A DNA stretch of 45,766 nt, from NCBI GenBank assembly GCA_013286205.1, contig JABDGD010000017.1, positions 1 to 45,766 of the forward strand. The letters are read 5' to 3'. A model generated the notes under the pieces. That model was not told the DNA's origin. It made no database searches and saw only the letters and a list, made by a program, of their open reading frames with translations. The stretch comes from Candidatus Firestoneibacteriota bacterium (GTDB lineage Bacteria; Oederibacteriota; Muellerivitia; Muellerivitales; Muellerivitaceae). Position numbers and translations under genes: made by a program. Positions 8,610 to 19,980 of this stretch are shown here, one piece after another (the stretch's first letter is position 1; each line of letters begins with the position of its first letter).

Positions 8610-9854
8610 ATGAAAAACAATTTTCACCACCAAGGCACCAAGACACCAAGAACAGCTAATTTCTATGGCTTAAAAACCAAAGGTTCCCTTGGTGCATTGG
8701 TGCCTTGTTGGTTAAACAGCCTTTTTGTTTTGGCTTTTTGTTTTTTTATTTCCGGTTGTAGTCCCGATCCCGTTAACAAAAACCTGGCCCCTACCCCGCC
8801 CATGGGCTGGAATTCCTGGAACAAATTCGCCTGCGGCATTAACGAAAAACTGGTTCACGAAATTGCCGATGCCATGGTGACGAGCGGTATGAAAGACGCC
8901 GGCTATCAATATGTCACCCTGGATGACTGCTGGCAGTTGCCCGTACGCGAAAGCGGCCACTTGGTTCCCAACCCCGAAACCTTTCCTAATGGCATTAAGC
9001 CTTTAGCCGACTACCTGCATGAAAAGGGCTTAAAGCTGGGTATTTACAGCGACCGGGGCAAGAAAACCTGTGAAAACAAAGCGGGTTCTTACGATCACGA
9101 ATATACCGACGCTAAGGACTTTGCCAGCTGGGGTGTGGACTATGTGAAGTACGACAACTGTAATGCCGCCTTTTTGTCGAATCAGGTTGAGGACTATAAA
9201 CGTATGCGTGCGTGCCTCAATAACTGCGGCAGACCTATCGTGTTTAGCATTTGCTGTTGGGGATTTGTCGATTGGATGCCCGCCGTAGGCGACTTATGGC
9301 GCACGACCGGTGACATTAAAGACAACTGGGCCAGAACCGTTGAACTCATCGATACCAACGAACAATATGCTTCTTACTGTTCTACTTCCCATTGGAATGA
9401 CCCCGACATGCTGGAGATCGGCAATGGCGGCATGACCGACGTGGAATACCGCTCGCAATTCAACATGTGGGCCATCATGGCCGCCCCGCTCATCGCCGGC
9501 AACGACCTCCGCACCATGACCAAAGCCACCCAGGCGATTTTGACGAATAAAGAAGTCATCGCGGTCGACCAAGACACGTTAGGTCAACAAGGCACCATGG
9601 TGGAATCCAGTGGGTTAAACTTGTTGGTTTACGCGAAAAGTTTGTCCAGCCCCCATGAAAAAGCGGTGGTGCTATTTAACCGCACTGACAACGGCAGCCC
9701 CATCACGGTTCATTTTAAAGTCATTGGATTAGGCGACGGTAAAGCCAAAGTCAGAGACCTTTGGACGCATAAGGATTTAGGAGAGTTTAGGGGCGAATAT
9801 AAGGTCTATGTGCCCAGCCATGGATCGACGATGCTAAAAATCTCTAATAGTTAG
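8610..9854 (+). CDS. Alpha-galactosidase, GH27 family, probable lipoprotein
   Basis: Hydrolyses terminal alpha-galactosyl residues by a retaining mechanism. The catalytic barrel begins at LAPTPPMGWNSWNKFACG, the nucleophile Asp is in DYVKYDNCN, and the acid/base region is HWNDPDMLEIGNGG followed by the FNMWAIMAAPLIAGNDLR block; a C-terminal beta-sandwich follows. A lipobox (FISGC, Cys50 from the first ATG) suggests anchoring in the envelope. The ATG at 8610 is preceded by GGAAAA, but the first 33 residues are encoded by an inverted pair of CACCAAGG repeats, so a TTG at 8697 or GTG at 8700 inside the right arm could be the real start. It overlaps the convergent neighbour by 3-4 bp at the stop codons. 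Confidence 0.9.
   Translation: MKNNFHHQGTKTPRTANFYGLKTKGSLGALVPCWLNSLFVLAFCFFISGCSPDPVNKNLAPTPPMGWNSWNKFACGINEKLVHEIADAMVTSGMKDAGYQYVTLDDCWQLPVRESGHLVPNPETFPNGIKPLADYLHEKGLKLGIYSDRGKKTCENKAGSYDHEYTDAKDFASWGVDYVKYDNCNAAFLSNQVEDYKRMRACLNNCGRPIVFSICCWGFVDWMPAVGDLWRTTGDIKDNWARTVELIDTNEQYASYCSTSHWNDPDMLEIGNGGMTDVEYRSQFNMWAIMAAPLIAGNDLRTMTKATQAILTNKEVIAVDQDTLGQQGTMVESSGLNLLVYAKSLSSPHEKAVVLFNRTDNGSPITVHFKVIGLGDGKAKVRDLWTHKDLGEFRGEYKVYVPSHGSTMLKISNS
8625..8713. repeat. Inverted pair of CACCAAGG-type repeats inside a gene start
   Basis: The left arm at 8625-8652 reads CACCACCAAGGCACCAAGA and onwards; the right arm at 8684-8713 is its near reverse complement (CTTGGTGCATTGGTGCCTTG), with a spacer of about 30 nt. 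About 22 of 26 positions pair. Short tandem CACCAAGG units like this recur in intergenic DNA of several environmental phyla. Here the element has been incorporated into, or has inserted at, the 5' end of the GH27 gene, and its RNA would fold into a long hairpin over the leader. Confidence 0.7.
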
Positions 9855-11803
9855 TTTTTTCGAATCCAAATTTCCTGGTCGGCCACTTTTTTATGGGGTT
9901 GATAGTGTTCTTTAAGGTACTGATTAACCACCGGAAAACGCTGGGCATCTGGAATGTCGTCTATCGAAGAACTCCAATGGCTATTCTTATACAAAACCAG
10001 TCGGACCTTCTTTTGTTCCAAGCTATCCACCACTTGCAGCTGAAGAACTTTAGGGGACGCCACCCACAAACTGGGATAAGCCGTAGGGCAAGGTCTATTT
10101 AAAAGGTAATACCAGGAAGCGTCGTTCGAAAAGGCGAAAAATGGCTCTCCGGCTTTCAATTCCTTTTTCAGAAAAGAAACCACCTCGTTTTGGTTTTCGG
10201 AGATGAAAGACTCATCGCTCGTCTTTAAAGGAAAGTTTCTTTCCCACTGGTCATATTTAGCCAGCCGATAAAAGGTCAGAGTAACTAGAACAAATGCCAA
10301 GATTCGGGCGACCATCATCCACTTTGATAAAAGCTCTTCTTTCACCACCGGATCAAAGAATTTTAAAACATCGATGACAACTAAAAGAAAAACCCACAAG
10401 AAGTTATAGGCTAGGTGATCCAAGACGGGTCTTTCCAGCACATTACGGAAGCAAAAGAGCGAAAGCATGAGTAAGGCGGCTTGAACGCCATCTTCCAGCA
10501 ATACAGTCGTCAACGTGTTTCCCAGGGACAATTTCATTCCCAAAGTCATCCTCAAGATTTTTTCGCTGAACCGATAGAGATAAAAAGCCAAAATCAAAAG
10601 TACAAAAACAAACCGGACATCGTGAATCGGATAGGACAACTCGTCGGTTAACAGCTTGTACCGGGGCAGATCCACCAATACAAATTGAGCGAATCCCGAA
10701 TAGTTCCATTTCAAAAAATACCCGAGGCCGATCAAACCCGTAACGCAGCCAACCAAGCTCCCGGCAGCATAGCTTTTAATAAAATCTCGTTTTTTCCTAA
10801 AACTGAGGAGAAACCATACCGACAAAATGATTCCGGCCGCCATGAGATAGAGTCCCCTATCCACCGAATGAGCCAAAGCCAGCCACGGTGCCAGCGTCAA
10901 ACAAAAGACCGCGAAAGCGGACTTTAGCTTATCTTTACCCGGCTCATGACTTTTGATATCTTCCAGAACAAAGAGTAGGGCCAGCAAAAAAACCACCGAA
11001 AGCAGATCCCTGCCCGAAATAATGATCCAATCAAAAAGCGAGAACCAGAGCTCCCACTTCATAAAAACATTAACAATATTCTGTGGGTCATGAGGAATGA
11101 TGAAAGGCTCTATCAGCGTGTCGTATAGAAAAGGTACAGAGAAAATAGCCACAGCCAAAAGAGCCACCAAGGCAAAAACGTGCTTGGTTGAATAGTATCG
11201 GCCCAAGAAGAATGCTAAAAGCATCCAGGTCATGACTTTTAAAGCCGATTCAATTGTCCGCTGGGCTCCTATGGATTGACCAAACCAACTAAAAGACAGG
11301 GCCGAACGTTCCGGATCCTGAATAACGCCATGAAAAAAGAAAAAATCACGGTAAGGCACCTGATTGTCCATGAATGAAATGGCGGTCCCCAGGGACTCAC
11401 CCTCATGGAACTGATCAAAGCGGCCAAAAGCGTGATAGGTCGGAATGTTGAGCGCCAGCAAAAAGGCAAAGCCCGCCAGGAATAAATTAAACCCAGAAAA
11501 CAAAGACGTCTTCCCCATCTCCGGAGCGCTCTTTTGAGGAAGCCATGCCGGAATCATCTTTTGAAACTTTCTGGGCATGAAAAAATAAAGCACGGACAAA
11601 AACAGTACCGGGAGAAGAATAAAAACCACAAAACGCACGATGTCGTTATAGGGATTTAAACCCAACAATGTCGGCGGGCCGACCACTTCCAGGGGATTGG
11701 AAAAAGGCAGAACAATGTGGTTCCAGGCCGCATATCCCAGGCCCGTTCCGGCCAAGAAAACCAGACTTAACAAAACCCAATAAAGTTGTTTCTGGTTTTT
11801 CAT
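9851..11803 (-). CDS. Polytopic membrane protein, GT-C glycosyltransferase-like
   Basis: A 650-residue integral membrane protein with about a dozen hydrophobic segments spread through residues 5-510 and a soluble C-terminal domain of about 140 residues. After the first helices, FDQFHEGESLGTAISFMDNQVPYRDFFFFHG resembles the first periplasmic loop of PMT/ArnT-type (GT39/GT83) lipid-linked sugar transferases, where acidic residues and a PYRDFF-like segment recur. The C-terminal part (FSNDASWYYLLNRPCPTAYPSLW) also recalls that group. Substrate unknown. It begins 2 bp after the next gene's stop codon, so the two membrane proteins are co-transcribed. The glycosyltransferase assignment is inference from topology and loop motifs. 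Confidence 0.6.
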   Translation of the reverse strand: MKNQKQLYWVLLSLVFLAGTGLGYAAWNHIVLPFSNPLEVVGPPTLLGLNPYNDIVRFVVFILLPVLFLSVLYFFMPRKFQKMIPAWLPQKSAPEMGKTSLFSGFNLFLAGFAFLLALNIPTYHAFGRFDQFHEGESLGTAISFMDNQVPYRDFFFFHGVIQDPERSALSFSWFGQSIGAQRTIESALKVMTWMLLAFFLGRYYSTKHVFALVALLAVAIFSVPFLYDTLIEPFIIPHDPQNIVNVFMKWELWFSLFDWIIISGRDLLSVVFLLALLFVLEDIKSHEPGKDKLKSAFAVFCLTLAPWLALAHSVDRGLYLMAAGIILSVWFLLSFRKKRDFIKSYAAGSLVGCVTGLIGLGYFLKWNYSGFAQFVLVDLPRYKLLTDELSYPIHDVRFVFVLLILAFYLYRFSEKILRMTLGMKLSLGNTLTTVLLEDGVQAALLMLSLFCFRNVLERPVLDHLAYNFLWVFLLVVIDVLKFFDPVVKEELLSKWMMVARILAFVLVTLTFYRLAKYDQWERNFPLKTSDESFISENQNEVVSFLKKELKAGEPFFAFSNDASWYYLLNRPCPTAYPSLWVASPKVLQLQVVDSLEQKKVRLVLYKNSHWSSSIDDIPDAQRFPVVNQYLKEHYQPHKKVADQEIWIRKN

Positions 11804-11805
11804 AA

Positions 11806-13818
11806 CTATCTCTTCGCTTTATTAAGATTGGCCAATTCATCGGTAAAAAAAGCACTGGGGTAACCATATTTCAAACCGCGTTGAGCTACATAAACCGCTT
11901 TTTGAGGTTCGGCACCCGTATCAAAAGCGCCCAGCAGTTTCTGGTCAAAGCAAGATTCCAAGAAAGGGTCTTTCCCAACCGCTGACCGCTCACTCAACAA
12001 CGCGGTTTCATATTCTTGAAAGGTCATTTGACGGGAAGAATATAACATTTTTCGGTTCACCTCTTTGAAGACGTGATTCGCCAATTCCCACTGGGCAAAA
12101 GTCTGTTTGTCCTTTTCGCTGTAAGGAATAATGCCTAAACATTTATTTTCGTAAGAATCCGGCAACCCCTCCGATAAGTCGTACCACTTCCCTTCGGCAA
12201 AACGCTTGCTCAGGAAAGGTTTTAAATGACTGGGAAACATCACAGCTACCCAGGTGGATTGAGCTTTTGACAATGATTGATTTCGGTCGACATTAAACGA
12301 ATAGGTTGCCAAGTCGAGTGTCCGGTCAAAGTTTCGAGTCACAAAGTCTGTCAAAATTAGACCTGGACCCTTTTCCTGCTGCTGGCTTTCCAAAATCTCG
12401 AAGGCTCTCCAGCGCTCTAGTGATTTAAAAGGCCGCCATTGGATGCCCGGCACGGCCCAGATTTGCCGGTAAACCACGAAGAGGTGGTAGGTATCGAGCG
12501 AAAGAGATATTAAAAACAACGCCAGAAACACTTTGCTCTTTTTTGGAAACTGATGAAACAAATCTGAAATACCTATAGCAGTGATCAAAATCACCAAAGG
12601 CAGCATGGAGATAATTCGGTACATCTCAAAGGTTTGGGATAACAGCCCGGGTAATAACAAGAACGGAAAGGAAAACAAAACCCATCGCCACAGGGTGTCT
12701 TTCCACCGGCCTATTAACCCAATGAAGCCAAATATAAAAAAGGCTCCGGAAACGGGGTTCAAAAAACCTCCCCAGAGAGGCCGGTAGACGAAACCTGATG
12801 GATCCGCGCCCCAGAGGAATGAAGTTAAATAGCTCAACGAATTGAACCCGCCAGCTACCCAAGCGTTGTTATGTCCCACGAAAAGCAAACTTTTAACGTA
12901 CTGCCATGCCCCATCCTGCCAAAATACCAAGGCGAGTGGAATTAAAAGAGCCACCTCGACCAAAAATACTTTGAGCAAGCTGCTTCTTGTTTTCTGTTCA
13001 CGAAACCCCAGCCAAAGAAAAAACAAATTCATCCACGCCCAGTAAGAAGCCCAATAATAAAAAGAGCAGTAAAACCCCAGCGCCAGTCCCACGCCCAGTA
13101 ACAATGCGAGACCCAAGCGCTTGTTCCCCGTTTCAGACTTGAGCATTCGGCCGACTAAAACCAAAACCACCAATTCCAATACAGGAATCGCTCCACCCCC
13201 GCCAGGGATGCGGCCTACCAGGAGCGGCCAAAAACTAAAAGCCGCGATCGAAGAACAAAGAATTGAAAATGATTTCGAAAAATATTCTCGGGCGGCGAAA
13301 TAAGCGAAAAAGACAATCAAAACAGAAAGGAGAGCCGGCAAAAGAAAAAGACTAAAAAGCGAAGGACCAAAAGCTTTAAACAAAAGGACTTGGGGCCAAA
13401 AGTTGATCGCTGGAAATTTGATATAACCAAACAACAGGTTCCAGTTCCACTTTTCATAAAGATCCAAGGCATAGGCGCCAAACCAGCCGTCATCGGTTGA
13501 AGGCCAGGTCGAAAAACTGGATAAACGGGAAAACCTCAAAAAGAACATCAAGAACGCGAGCACAGCCAAAACCCAAAGACCCAAACTCGGCGCTGAAAAA
13601 TTTTTATTGTTATTTAAAGTTGGTTCGAATTTCAGAATTTGAAAAGCCATCAGCACAAATGGCGTTAAAAGACCGATTAGCCCAATGAGATTTTTTTGCC
13701 ATAAGGGCAACCCTGAATAAGCAACAAGGCCGTTGGACAAAACGAATGCCCCAAAGACCCACCATAAAATATTTTTTTGTTGGGCTTGAACAGATTGAAT
13801 CACGGAACTTCTAGCCAA
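11806..13818 (-). CDS. GT39-like membrane glycosyltransferase
   Basis: A 670-residue protein with many transmembrane helices in residues 15-455 and a soluble C-terminal region. The first large loop contains [24 protein letters not shown], with the acidic pair expected for GT-C enzymes, then [17 protein letters not shown] and the helix-rich core, as in ArnT/PMT_2 proteins that move sugars from polyprenyl phosphate to envelope acceptors. The start is uncertain: a TTG at 13818 overlaps glgB by 19 bp, while a GTG at 13803 would give a tight GTGA overlap with the glgB stop; neither has a clear ribosome-binding site. Operon position after glgB suggests coupling. Confidence 0.7.
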   Translation of the reverse strand: MARSSVIQSVQAQQKNILWWVFGAFVLSNGLVAYSGLPLWQKNLIGLIGLLTPFVLMAFQILKFEPTLNNNKNFSAPSLGLWVLAVLAFLMFFLRFSRLSSFSTWPSTDDGWFGAYALDLYEKWNWNLLFGYIKFPAINFWPQVLLFKAFGPSLFSLFLLPALLSVLIVFFAYFAAREYFSKSFSILCSSIAAFSFWPLLVGRIPGGGGAIPVLELVVLVLVGRMLKSETGNKRLGLALLLGVGLALGFYCSFYYWASYWAWMNLFFLWLGFREQKTRSSLLKVFLVEVALLIPLALVFWQDGAWQYVKSLLFVGHNNAWVAGGFNSLSYLTSFLWGADPSGFVYRPLWGGFLNPVSGAFFIFGFIGLIGRWKDTLWRWVLFSFPFLLLPGLLSQTFEMYRIISMLPLVILITAIGISDLFHQFPKKSKVFLALFLISLSLDTYHLFVVYRQIWAVPGIQWRPFKSLERWRAFEILESQQQEKGPGLILTDFVTRNFDRTLDLATYSFNVDRNQSLSKAQSTWVAVMFPSHLKPFLSKRFAEGKWYDLSEGLPDSYENKCLGIIPYSEKDKQTFAQWELANHVFKEVNRKMLYSSRQMTFQEYETALLSERSAVGKDPFLESCFDQKLLGAFDTGAEPQKAVYVAQRGLKYGYPSAFFTDELANLNKAKR

Positions 13819-16016
13819 ATGACCGCAAGGGGTGGTAACGACATAACAATCGAGTTGGGCAAACCATGAAAGGCCATATCGGTCGAGTTAAGCCCGCCGT
13901 TGTTGCCAAAATTACTGCCGCCATAAATGTGCGAATCGGTGTTCATCACTTCTTTGTAATAACCCGGCTTGGGCACACCTACCCGGTAATTGGTTCGAAT
14001 CACCGGTGAGAAATTGGCCGCTACCAATATCTGACGGCCAGTGGAGGGCGACTTACGCAAAAAGGCCACAATGTTCTCATCCCCATTACTGGCGTCCACC
14101 CACTGAAAACCGGAAGAGTCCACATCCGCTTCCCAGAAGGCCGGGTTTTCTTTGTAAACCTTGTTCAAATCCTTCACCAAATCCATTGAGCGCCAATGAT
14201 CGGCCCATTGGGTTAAATGCCAATCCAAACTTTGGTCGTGGTTCCATTCTTTAAACTGTCCAAACTCGCTGCCCATGAACAAAAGTTTTTTGCCCGGATG
14301 CGCCCACATATAAGCCAACAAGGCGCGCAAGTTGGCGAACTTTTGCCAGCGGTCCCCCGGCATTTTGTCGATCAAGGATCCTTTGCCGTGAACCACTTCA
14401 TCGTGTGAAATAGGCAAAATAAAGTTTTCACTCCAGGCATATAAGAAACCAAAAGTCAGGTTGTTGTGGTCGTGTTTTCTGTAAATGGGGTCACGGCTAA
14501 AGTAATGAAGCGTGTCATGCATCCAACCCATATTCCACTTAAAGCCAAAACCCAGGCCGCCTGTATAAGTAGGCCGGCTGACACCCGGCCAGGCAGTAGA
14601 TTCTTCCGCGATCATCAAAACGCCTGGAAACTGGGTAAAAGCCAATTCATTTAATTGCTTCAAGAAGTGAATGGCTTCAAGGTTCTCACGGCCTCCGTGA
14701 ATATTGGGAACCCATTCTCCTTCTTTGCGGCTGTAATCTAAATAAAGCATCGAAGCCACCGCGTCTAAGCGAAGACCGTCGATGTGATATTCAGAAAGCC
14801 AAAAAAGCGCGTTCGATAAAAGAAAGTTACGGACTTCGTTTCGTCCGAAGTTGAAAACGTAAGTGCCCCAATCCGGATGCTCCCCTTGTTTAGGATCCAG
14901 ATGCTCATAAAGCGCCGTGCCATCAAAGCGGCCCAGTGAAAAAGCGTCTTTGGGAAAATGCGCGGGTACCCAATCCAAAATCACACCGATACCCTGCTGA
15001 TGCAGATAGTCGACTAAGAATTTAAAGTCATCAGGCTTGCCAAAACGGGATGTGGGCGCGAAGTAAGAAGTAACCTGATAACCCCAGGACCCGCCGAAGG
15101 GATGCTCCATAACCGGCATAAATTCCACATGGGTGAATCCCATTTCCTTCACATAGTCACCCAACTGGTATGCCAGTTCTTGATAGGTCAGGGGCCGGTT
15201 GCCCTCTTCAGGGATGCGGCGCCAGGATTCGAGATGCACTTCGTAAATGGATAAAGGTCTGCGCAAACAATCGTGCTTGGCTCTTCTTTCCATCCACTCT
15301 TGGTCACGGAATTGATATTTGGATTCGTAAATCACCGAAGCGGTCAACGGCGGATGTTCGGTGGCAAAAGCGTAAGGATCGGCTTTTAAAAGACACTGAC
15401 CGTTCTGGGCGTGAATTTCAAATTTATAGTTAGATCCCTGCTGAAGTTCCGGAATAAACAATTCCCAAATGCCCGAGTTACCCATACAGCGCATGGTGTG
15501 CAGACGTCCATCCCATCCGTTAAAGTCGCCCACCACGCTGACACTTTTAGCGCCCGGCGCCCAAACCGCGAAAGAGAAGCCATCCACGCCCTGCCAGTTT
15601 TTAAAATGAGCGCCCAACTTTTCATGAAGGCGGGCATGATTACCTTCACCCAACAAATAGAGATCAACTTCCCCTAATGTTGGCCAAAAAGCATAAGGAT
15701 CCCAATAGGTGAAAATGCGGTCTGATGAATATTCTACTTTGACACGGTAAGGACCTTGATGACCCGACTCGGGGATAAAAGTTTCAAATAGGCCAGAGCT
15801 GTTAAATTGAACCAGTTCCACTTCTTTACCTTCAAAGAGAACGGTTACTTTTTTAGCGTTAGGACGAAAAACCCGGACAGTTAAACCGCCATCATCGGTA
15901 TGAAGGCCTAAAAAGGAATGGGGGTCGCGGTGAGAAAATGACAAAAAGGATTCGAAAGCCTCTTGGGGCGTTAGGGGTCTTGTTAGGGTTGACTGCTTCT
16001 TTTTGCGGGGCGGCAT
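13800..16016 (-). CDS. glgB: 1,4-alpha-glucan branching enzyme
   Basis: Creates alpha-1,6 branches in glycogen. The 738-residue protein has the long GlgB layout: an N1 module (about 15-115), a CBM48 N2 module (about 130-235, [23 protein letters not shown]), the GH13 barrel and a C-terminal beta domain. Barrel motifs are [27 protein letters not shown] (nucleophile Asp), [13 protein letters not shown] (general acid Glu) and [16 protein letters not shown]. The start ATG follows GAGGACAGG. The gene lies 75 bp after the GH57/DUF3536 gene; no glycogen synthase or ADP-glucose pyrophosphorylase is visible in the window. Confidence 0.96.
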   Translation of the reverse strand: MPPRKKKQSTLTRPLTPQEAFESFLSFSHRDPHSFLGLHTDDGGLTVRVFRPNAKKVTVLFEGKEVELVQFNSSGLFETFIPESGHQGPYRVKVEYSSDRIFTYWDPYAFWPTLGEVDLYLLGEGNHARLHEKLGAHFKNWQGVDGFSFAVWAPGAKSVSVVGDFNGWDGRLHTMRCMGNSGIWELFIPELQQGSNYKFEIHAQNGQCLLKADPYAFATEHPPLTASVIYESKYQFRDQEWMERRAKHDCLRRPLSIYEVHLESWRRIPEEGNRPLTYQELAYQLGDYVKEMGFTHVEFMPVMEHPFGGSWGYQVTSYFAPTSRFGKPDDFKFLVDYLHQQGIGVILDWVPAHFPKDAFSLGRFDGTALYEHLDPKQGEHPDWGTYVFNFGRNEVRNFLLSNALFWLSEYHIDGLRLDAVASMLYLDYSRKEGEWVPNIHGGRENLEAIHFLKQLNELAFTQFPGVLMIAEESTAWPGVSRPTYTGGLGFGFKWNMGWMHDTLHYFSRDPIYRKHDHNNLTFGFLYAWSENFILPISHDEVVHGKGSLIDKMPGDRWQKFANLRALLAYMWAHPGKKLLFMGSEFGQFKEWNHDQSLDWHLTQWADHWRSMDLVKDLNKVYKENPAFWEADVDSSGFQWVDASNGDENIVAFLRKSPSTGRQILVAANFSPVIRTNYRVGVPKPGYYKEVMNTDSHIYGGSNFGNNGGLNSTDMAFHGLPNSIVMSLPPLAVIWLEVP

Positions 16017-16091
16017 GGAAACCTGTCCTCAAGCAGAATCGGACCACTAGATTAACACAGACTTACACTAGCTTTATGACATTCACAAAAA

Positions 16092-18557
16092 CTATCCGAC
16101 TAACAATCCACTCATCGTGGCTTTCTTGAGCGCTTCTTCATTGATACCGATTAAATGCTCGGTCTTAAGTTCCAGCAGATCGGATAACTCAGTCAATTTT
16201 TTAAAATCAAAAGGCGCTTCTGCCGCTTTGAAAACCGCTTCCTGGGCCAGATAAAGGCTCGCCGACAGTCCTAACTTTTTGGCCAATTGAACCACGGCAA
16301 TCGAAGCCCTGATGTTATCCGCGGTCGGCTTTGCCATGGCGCCCTCAACGATTTCAGTAATCAAGTTACGGAAAGTATGTTCGGCCACGAAGCGGTCAAT
16401 CTGGTAGCCGTGCTGGGTCACCCCATCCGCCAACTCAATCATGTTGCGGTAGGCATCGGGGTCTTTAAACCATTCTTTTTTCTGAATTTCTTCCTCGAAC
16501 AACTTACCAAAGGTAAATTCGGCCGCAGCTTTAATTTCTTTCGGCAGTTCAAACCCTACAGATTGAAGCATTTCCAAGTTGCGGCGGTTGTCTTCATACA
16601 GGCGCACATATTGTTCAGAGAAGTGATCGACAAGGGTTCCATAAATATCTTTGAAGATTCTTTGTTTGTTCTCAGGCAGCAGCTGTTCCACACCAAACTC
16701 TTCAGGGCCAAATTCTTCCTGCATGACTCTTAACAATTTGGGCAAAGACACCGCGTAGAATTCCTGCCAAAGCCGGTTGGCTGCCTTATCGTAGTTTTCT
16801 TTGCGGATGAAAGGACGAATGGCGCCGTAAAAGTCGATGCCGCCTAAGTGAAGGCCGGCGAAAGCAAAACGGAAATGCTGGCGGGTCATGGCTTCCTGCA
16901 AAAACACGTGGCCTGTCATCAACTTAAAGCGGCCATGCTCTTCTTTGCGGGTATCTTCAAGTTGATAGATAAAACCACCCGCCTGGCCTTTATCTAAAGT
17001 CTGATTCACCAACGAAGAAATCGCCAAATGGGCCACCACGCCTTGCGGACGAACGCGGGTGGGTTCGGAAAAGCGGCGGTAGACATCGGCTCCGTTGCCA
17101 TATTCAGGAATGTTGCTTTTCGCTTCGGAGAGAATTTCCAAGAATGTATTTTCGGGCGAGGGATAACCCAGCGTTTCTAAAAGGTCAAAAATGCGGGCGG
17201 CATATTTCAGCACTTGAGTAGTTTCGATACCGGAAATTTCATTAAAAAACCAGGCACAGCTGGTGTACATCAGCATGGCGTTATGTTGAATTTCTAACTG
17301 GGTCAAAGCCTGCACAATTTCCAGCTCGGTTAATTCCCTGCCCGCGTGCCTTTGTAAAAACTCTTTGCGGGAAGCTTCCGGATCCAGAATCAGTTGAATG
17401 TATTCATTGCGGGCCCCCCAGGGATCAATAAACAATTTTCCCCGCTGTTGCTCAAAGAAATAGCTGACGGTGTCGCGCACATGGTCGAACGCGTGGCGTA
17501 AAGGCCCGCGCCAGGCCTGGTTCCAGCCTTCCCGGGCGCCGGTTTGACAGCCGCAATCCCGGTACCAGCGTCCCACACCGTGGGCGCAGCTCCAGGCGGT
17601 TCCATTACCATCGGGGCCAGCCTTAATCTCTACTTCGTGAGTAGGTTGGTTCTTTTCCAAATAGGCCGCGTAATTAGTGACCCAATAGCCTCGGTTGGTC
17701 GCTTCTTCTTCCAGGGCATAGGCCAAACTGCGGTCGCCGAATTTGGTGTGATGTCCGTAGCTTTCGCCATCGGTAGCGGTTTGAACAATGCGGCCCTCGC
17801 CTCCTGGCACCCGGGCAATGCGGTCAATGAGAGATTGGCTGGAGCTGAGCGCGCCTTCAAAAGCCACGCCACGGGCAATGCCCTTGTCGTAAAAGAAAAT
17901 ATCTAGATGCCTGCCTGAGCCGTCGCGGTGGAAATAGCGGTAAGGAACACCCGGGTCAATTGAACCATTAGAGACGTCATGCCAATCGCCGCCTGACATG
18001 GGCCGAACCTTTTCAGCCTGTTCGGGCGAGAGAATTAAAAATTTCATACCTTCATCAATTAAAACGGAAAGTGTGGCGTCATTGCAGGCGGTTTCGGGTA
18101 GCCACATGGATTCGGGATCGCGCTGAAAGCGATGTTTAAAGTCAGCTATACCCCACTTCACCTGGGTCAAACGGTCGGCGTCATTGCAAAGCGGCAGAAT
18201 GGTGTGGTTATAAGCCTGGGCGATGGCGTTGCCATGCCCGTTGTTACGCTTGGCGCTGTTAACATCCGATTCTAAAATTCGTTTATAAGTGCCCGGATGA
18301 TAAACCTCCATCCAAGACATGAGCGTGGGCCCAATGTTGAAGCTGATGTATTCGTAATTGTTAATAATGTTTTCAATCAGTCCGGTTTTCAGGTCGAAAA
18401 CCCGGGCAAAGGCATTAGGGCGGTAACACTCGTAATAAACCCTATCATTCCAGTTGGGATAAGGCTGGGCGCTGGGTTGGTCATCAATCACGCCAGTCCA
18501 GGGATTTTCCCGGGGCGGTTGATAAAAGTGTCCGTGAATCACAAGTGCGGTCGACAT
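16092..18557 (-). CDS. GH57-type glycoside hydrolase with DUF3536 region
   Basis: A cytosolic protein of about 821 residues. The N terminus, MSTALVIHGHFYQPPRENPW, is the GH57 opening strand with its His; WLPETACNDATLSVLIDEG at about 160-180 fits the GH57 barrel. The later region (about 290 onwards: CSHGVGRWYRDCGC-like segment, DPWGARNEYIQLILDP, long alpha-helical tail) matches the domain usually called DUF3536. The ATG at 18557 follows GAGG at short spacing; an in-frame start at 18635 would add 26 residues that do not look conserved. Likely acts on alpha-glucans, in keeping with glgB directly downstream, but the precise reaction of this subgroup is not established. Confidence 0.82.
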   Translation of the reverse strand: MSTALVIHGHFYQPPRENPWTGVIDDQPSAQPYPNWNDRVYYECYRPNAFARVFDLKTGLIENIINNYEYISFNIGPTLMSWMEVYHPGTYKRILESDVNSAKRNNGHGNAIAQAYNHTILPLCNDADRLTQVKWGIADFKHRFQRDPESMWLPETACNDATLSVLIDEGMKFLILSPEQAEKVRPMSGGDWHDVSNGSIDPGVPYRYFHRDGSGRHLDIFFYDKGIARGVAFEGALSSSQSLIDRIARVPGGEGRIVQTATDGESYGHHTKFGDRSLAYALEEEATNRGYWVTNYAAYLEKNQPTHEVEIKAGPDGNGTAWSCAHGVGRWYRDCGCQTGAREGWNQAWRGPLRHAFDHVRDTVSYFFEQQRGKLFIDPWGARNEYIQLILDPEASRKEFLQRHAGRELTELEIVQALTQLEIQHNAMLMYTSCAWFFNEISGIETTQVLKYAARIFDLLETLGYPSPENTFLEILSEAKSNIPEYGNGADVYRRFSEPTRVRPQGVVAHLAISSLVNQTLDKGQAGGFIYQLEDTRKEEHGRFKLMTGHVFLQEAMTRQHFRFAFAGLHLGGIDFYGAIRPFIRKENYDKAANRLWQEFYAVSLPKLLRVMQEEFGPEEFGVEQLLPENKQRIFKDIYGTLVDHFSEQYVRLYEDNRRNLEMLQSVGFELPKEIKAAAEFTFGKLFEEEIQKKEWFKDPDAYRNMIELADGVTQHGYQIDRFVAEHTFRNLITEIVEGAMAKPTADNIRASIAVVQLAKKLGLSASLYLAQEAVFKAAEAPFDFKKLTELSDLLELKTEHLIGINEEALKKATMSGLLVG

Positions 18558-18711
18558 GGAACCTCGATGTTGATATGCGTACCAGAGAGTAGATTTTAAA
18601 CTTAAATAACCCGCTTGGGGCAACAATTGATGCACTAAAAGCGGTCAGCTTTAGATTTTTAATATGATTTTGGGGTCATTAATACAAGGATACAAAATAC
18701 AGACGATCCTG

Positions 18712-19980
18712 CTATTCCACGATCATCCCGGCAGCGACCGTATTGTTGGTCAGTTCATCAATCAGAATAAAGTTACCAGTGTTGCGGTTTTGCGAGTAAG
18801 GATCGAAGTAGAGGGGTTTTAAGGTTTGAATCTTCACCCGGGCAATATCGTTCAGGTTCAACTGCTCAACCTTTTCTTTTTCCAGGCTGTTAATGTTGGT
18901 GCGGTATTCGATTTCGGTGACCATAGCCTTAATGGTTTGAGTCGTGTGCTTAATGGAGTACTTCTTCTTCAAAGACAAAGGCTCGCTGACCATCCAACAA
19001 AGTTCAGCCGTAATCTTGTTAGAGGATTTTGGCATATTATCCGGGTGAACCAGCATATCGCCTCGCGAAATATCGACTTCATCGGTCAAACGCAAGGTCA
19101 CTGACATGGGCGGAAAAGCCTGGTCTAACTCACCGTCAAAGGTATCAATCGACTTAACCGTCGATTCAAAACCTGAGGGCAGAACCTTAACCTTATCCCC
19201 TTTTTTCACCACACCAGAGGCTACCCGGCCCGCAAAACCACGGTAATCCAGGTTAGGGCGCAATACGGTCTGAACTGGGAAGCGGAAGTCTTTTAAGTTC
19301 TGGTCATGGCTAATCTCAACCTTTTCCAAATACTCCAGAAGAGTCGGGCCCTGGTACCACTTCATGTTTTCGCTGGGCTTCACCACGTTGTCGCCCTTGA
19401 GAGCGGATATCGGAATGACTTTAATGTCTTTGATCCCTACTTGCTTGGCAAAAGCTTCGTAATCTTTTTTGATCTTTTCGTAAGTTTCTTCGGAAAAGTT
19501 CACCAAATCCATTTTGTTAATCGCGACAGTCACGTGAGGAATACCTAACAAAGAGGCAATAAATCCATGACGGCGGGATTGGGTCATCACGCCATTACGG
19601 GCATCAATAAGAACAATGGCTAAGTTAGCGGTCGAGGCACCCGTCACCATATTACGCGTGTATTGTTCATGGCCTGGGGTGTCAGCGATGATGAATTTGC
19701 GGTTAGCCGTAGCGAAGTAGCGGTAAGCCACGTCGATGGTAATGCCCTGTTCGCGCTCAGCGGAAAGACCGTCCGTGATAAGCGCTAAATCGATGTCTTC
19801 CCCGCCCCGCTTTTCAGTTGTACGGCGAATGGCTTCCAACTGATCTTCAAAGACACCCTTGGAATCAAATAAGAGGCGGCCAATGAGCGTCGACTTGCCG
19901 TCGTCCACCGAACCGGCGGTGGTAAAACGCAAAAGGTCCATCTTGGCGTAGTCGAGTTGGGATTTGGTGTCGATGGCCAT
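18712..19980 (-). CDS. cysN: Sulfate adenylyltransferase subunit 1 (GTPase)
   Basis: The regulatory GTPase of ATP sulfurylase: couples GTP hydrolysis to adenylation of sulfate to APS with CysD. An EF-Tu-like G domain is clear: [10 protein letters not shown]-loop at about 19-27, [12 protein letters not shown] switch II and NKMDLV, followed by two beta-barrel domains. At 422 residues it carries no fused APS kinase (CysC) domain. Its ATG overlaps the cysD stop by 1 bp. No SAM-II-like leader is present ahead of cysD-cysN, unlike the nearby uptake genes. Confidence 0.96.
   Translation of the reverse strand: MAIDTKSQLDYAKMDLLRFTTAGSVDDGKSTLIGRLLFDSKGVFEDQLEAIRRTTEKRGGEDIDLALITDGLSAEREQGITIDVAYRYFATANRKFIIADTPGHEQYTRNMVTGASTANLAIVLIDARNGVMTQSRRHGFIASLLGIPHVTVAINKMDLVNFSEETYEKIKKDYEAFAKQVGIKDIKVIPISALKGDNVVKPSENMKWYQGPTLLEYLEKVEISHDQNLKDFRFPVQTVLRPNLDYRGFAGRVASGVVKKGDKVKVLPSGFESTVKSIDTFDGELDQAFPPMSVTLRLTDEVDISRGDMLVHPDNMPKSSNKITAELCWMVSEPLSLKKKYSIKHTTQTIKAMVTEIEYRTNINSLEKEKVEQLNLNDIARVKIQTLKPLYFDPYSQNRNTGNFILIDELTNNTVAAGMIVE

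Noticed and set aside
18600..18660. TTGTTGCCCC upstream of the GH57 gene as a riboswitch piece
   Set aside because: Only the GCCCC core matches; there is no P1 stem, no pseudoknot strand and no terminator.
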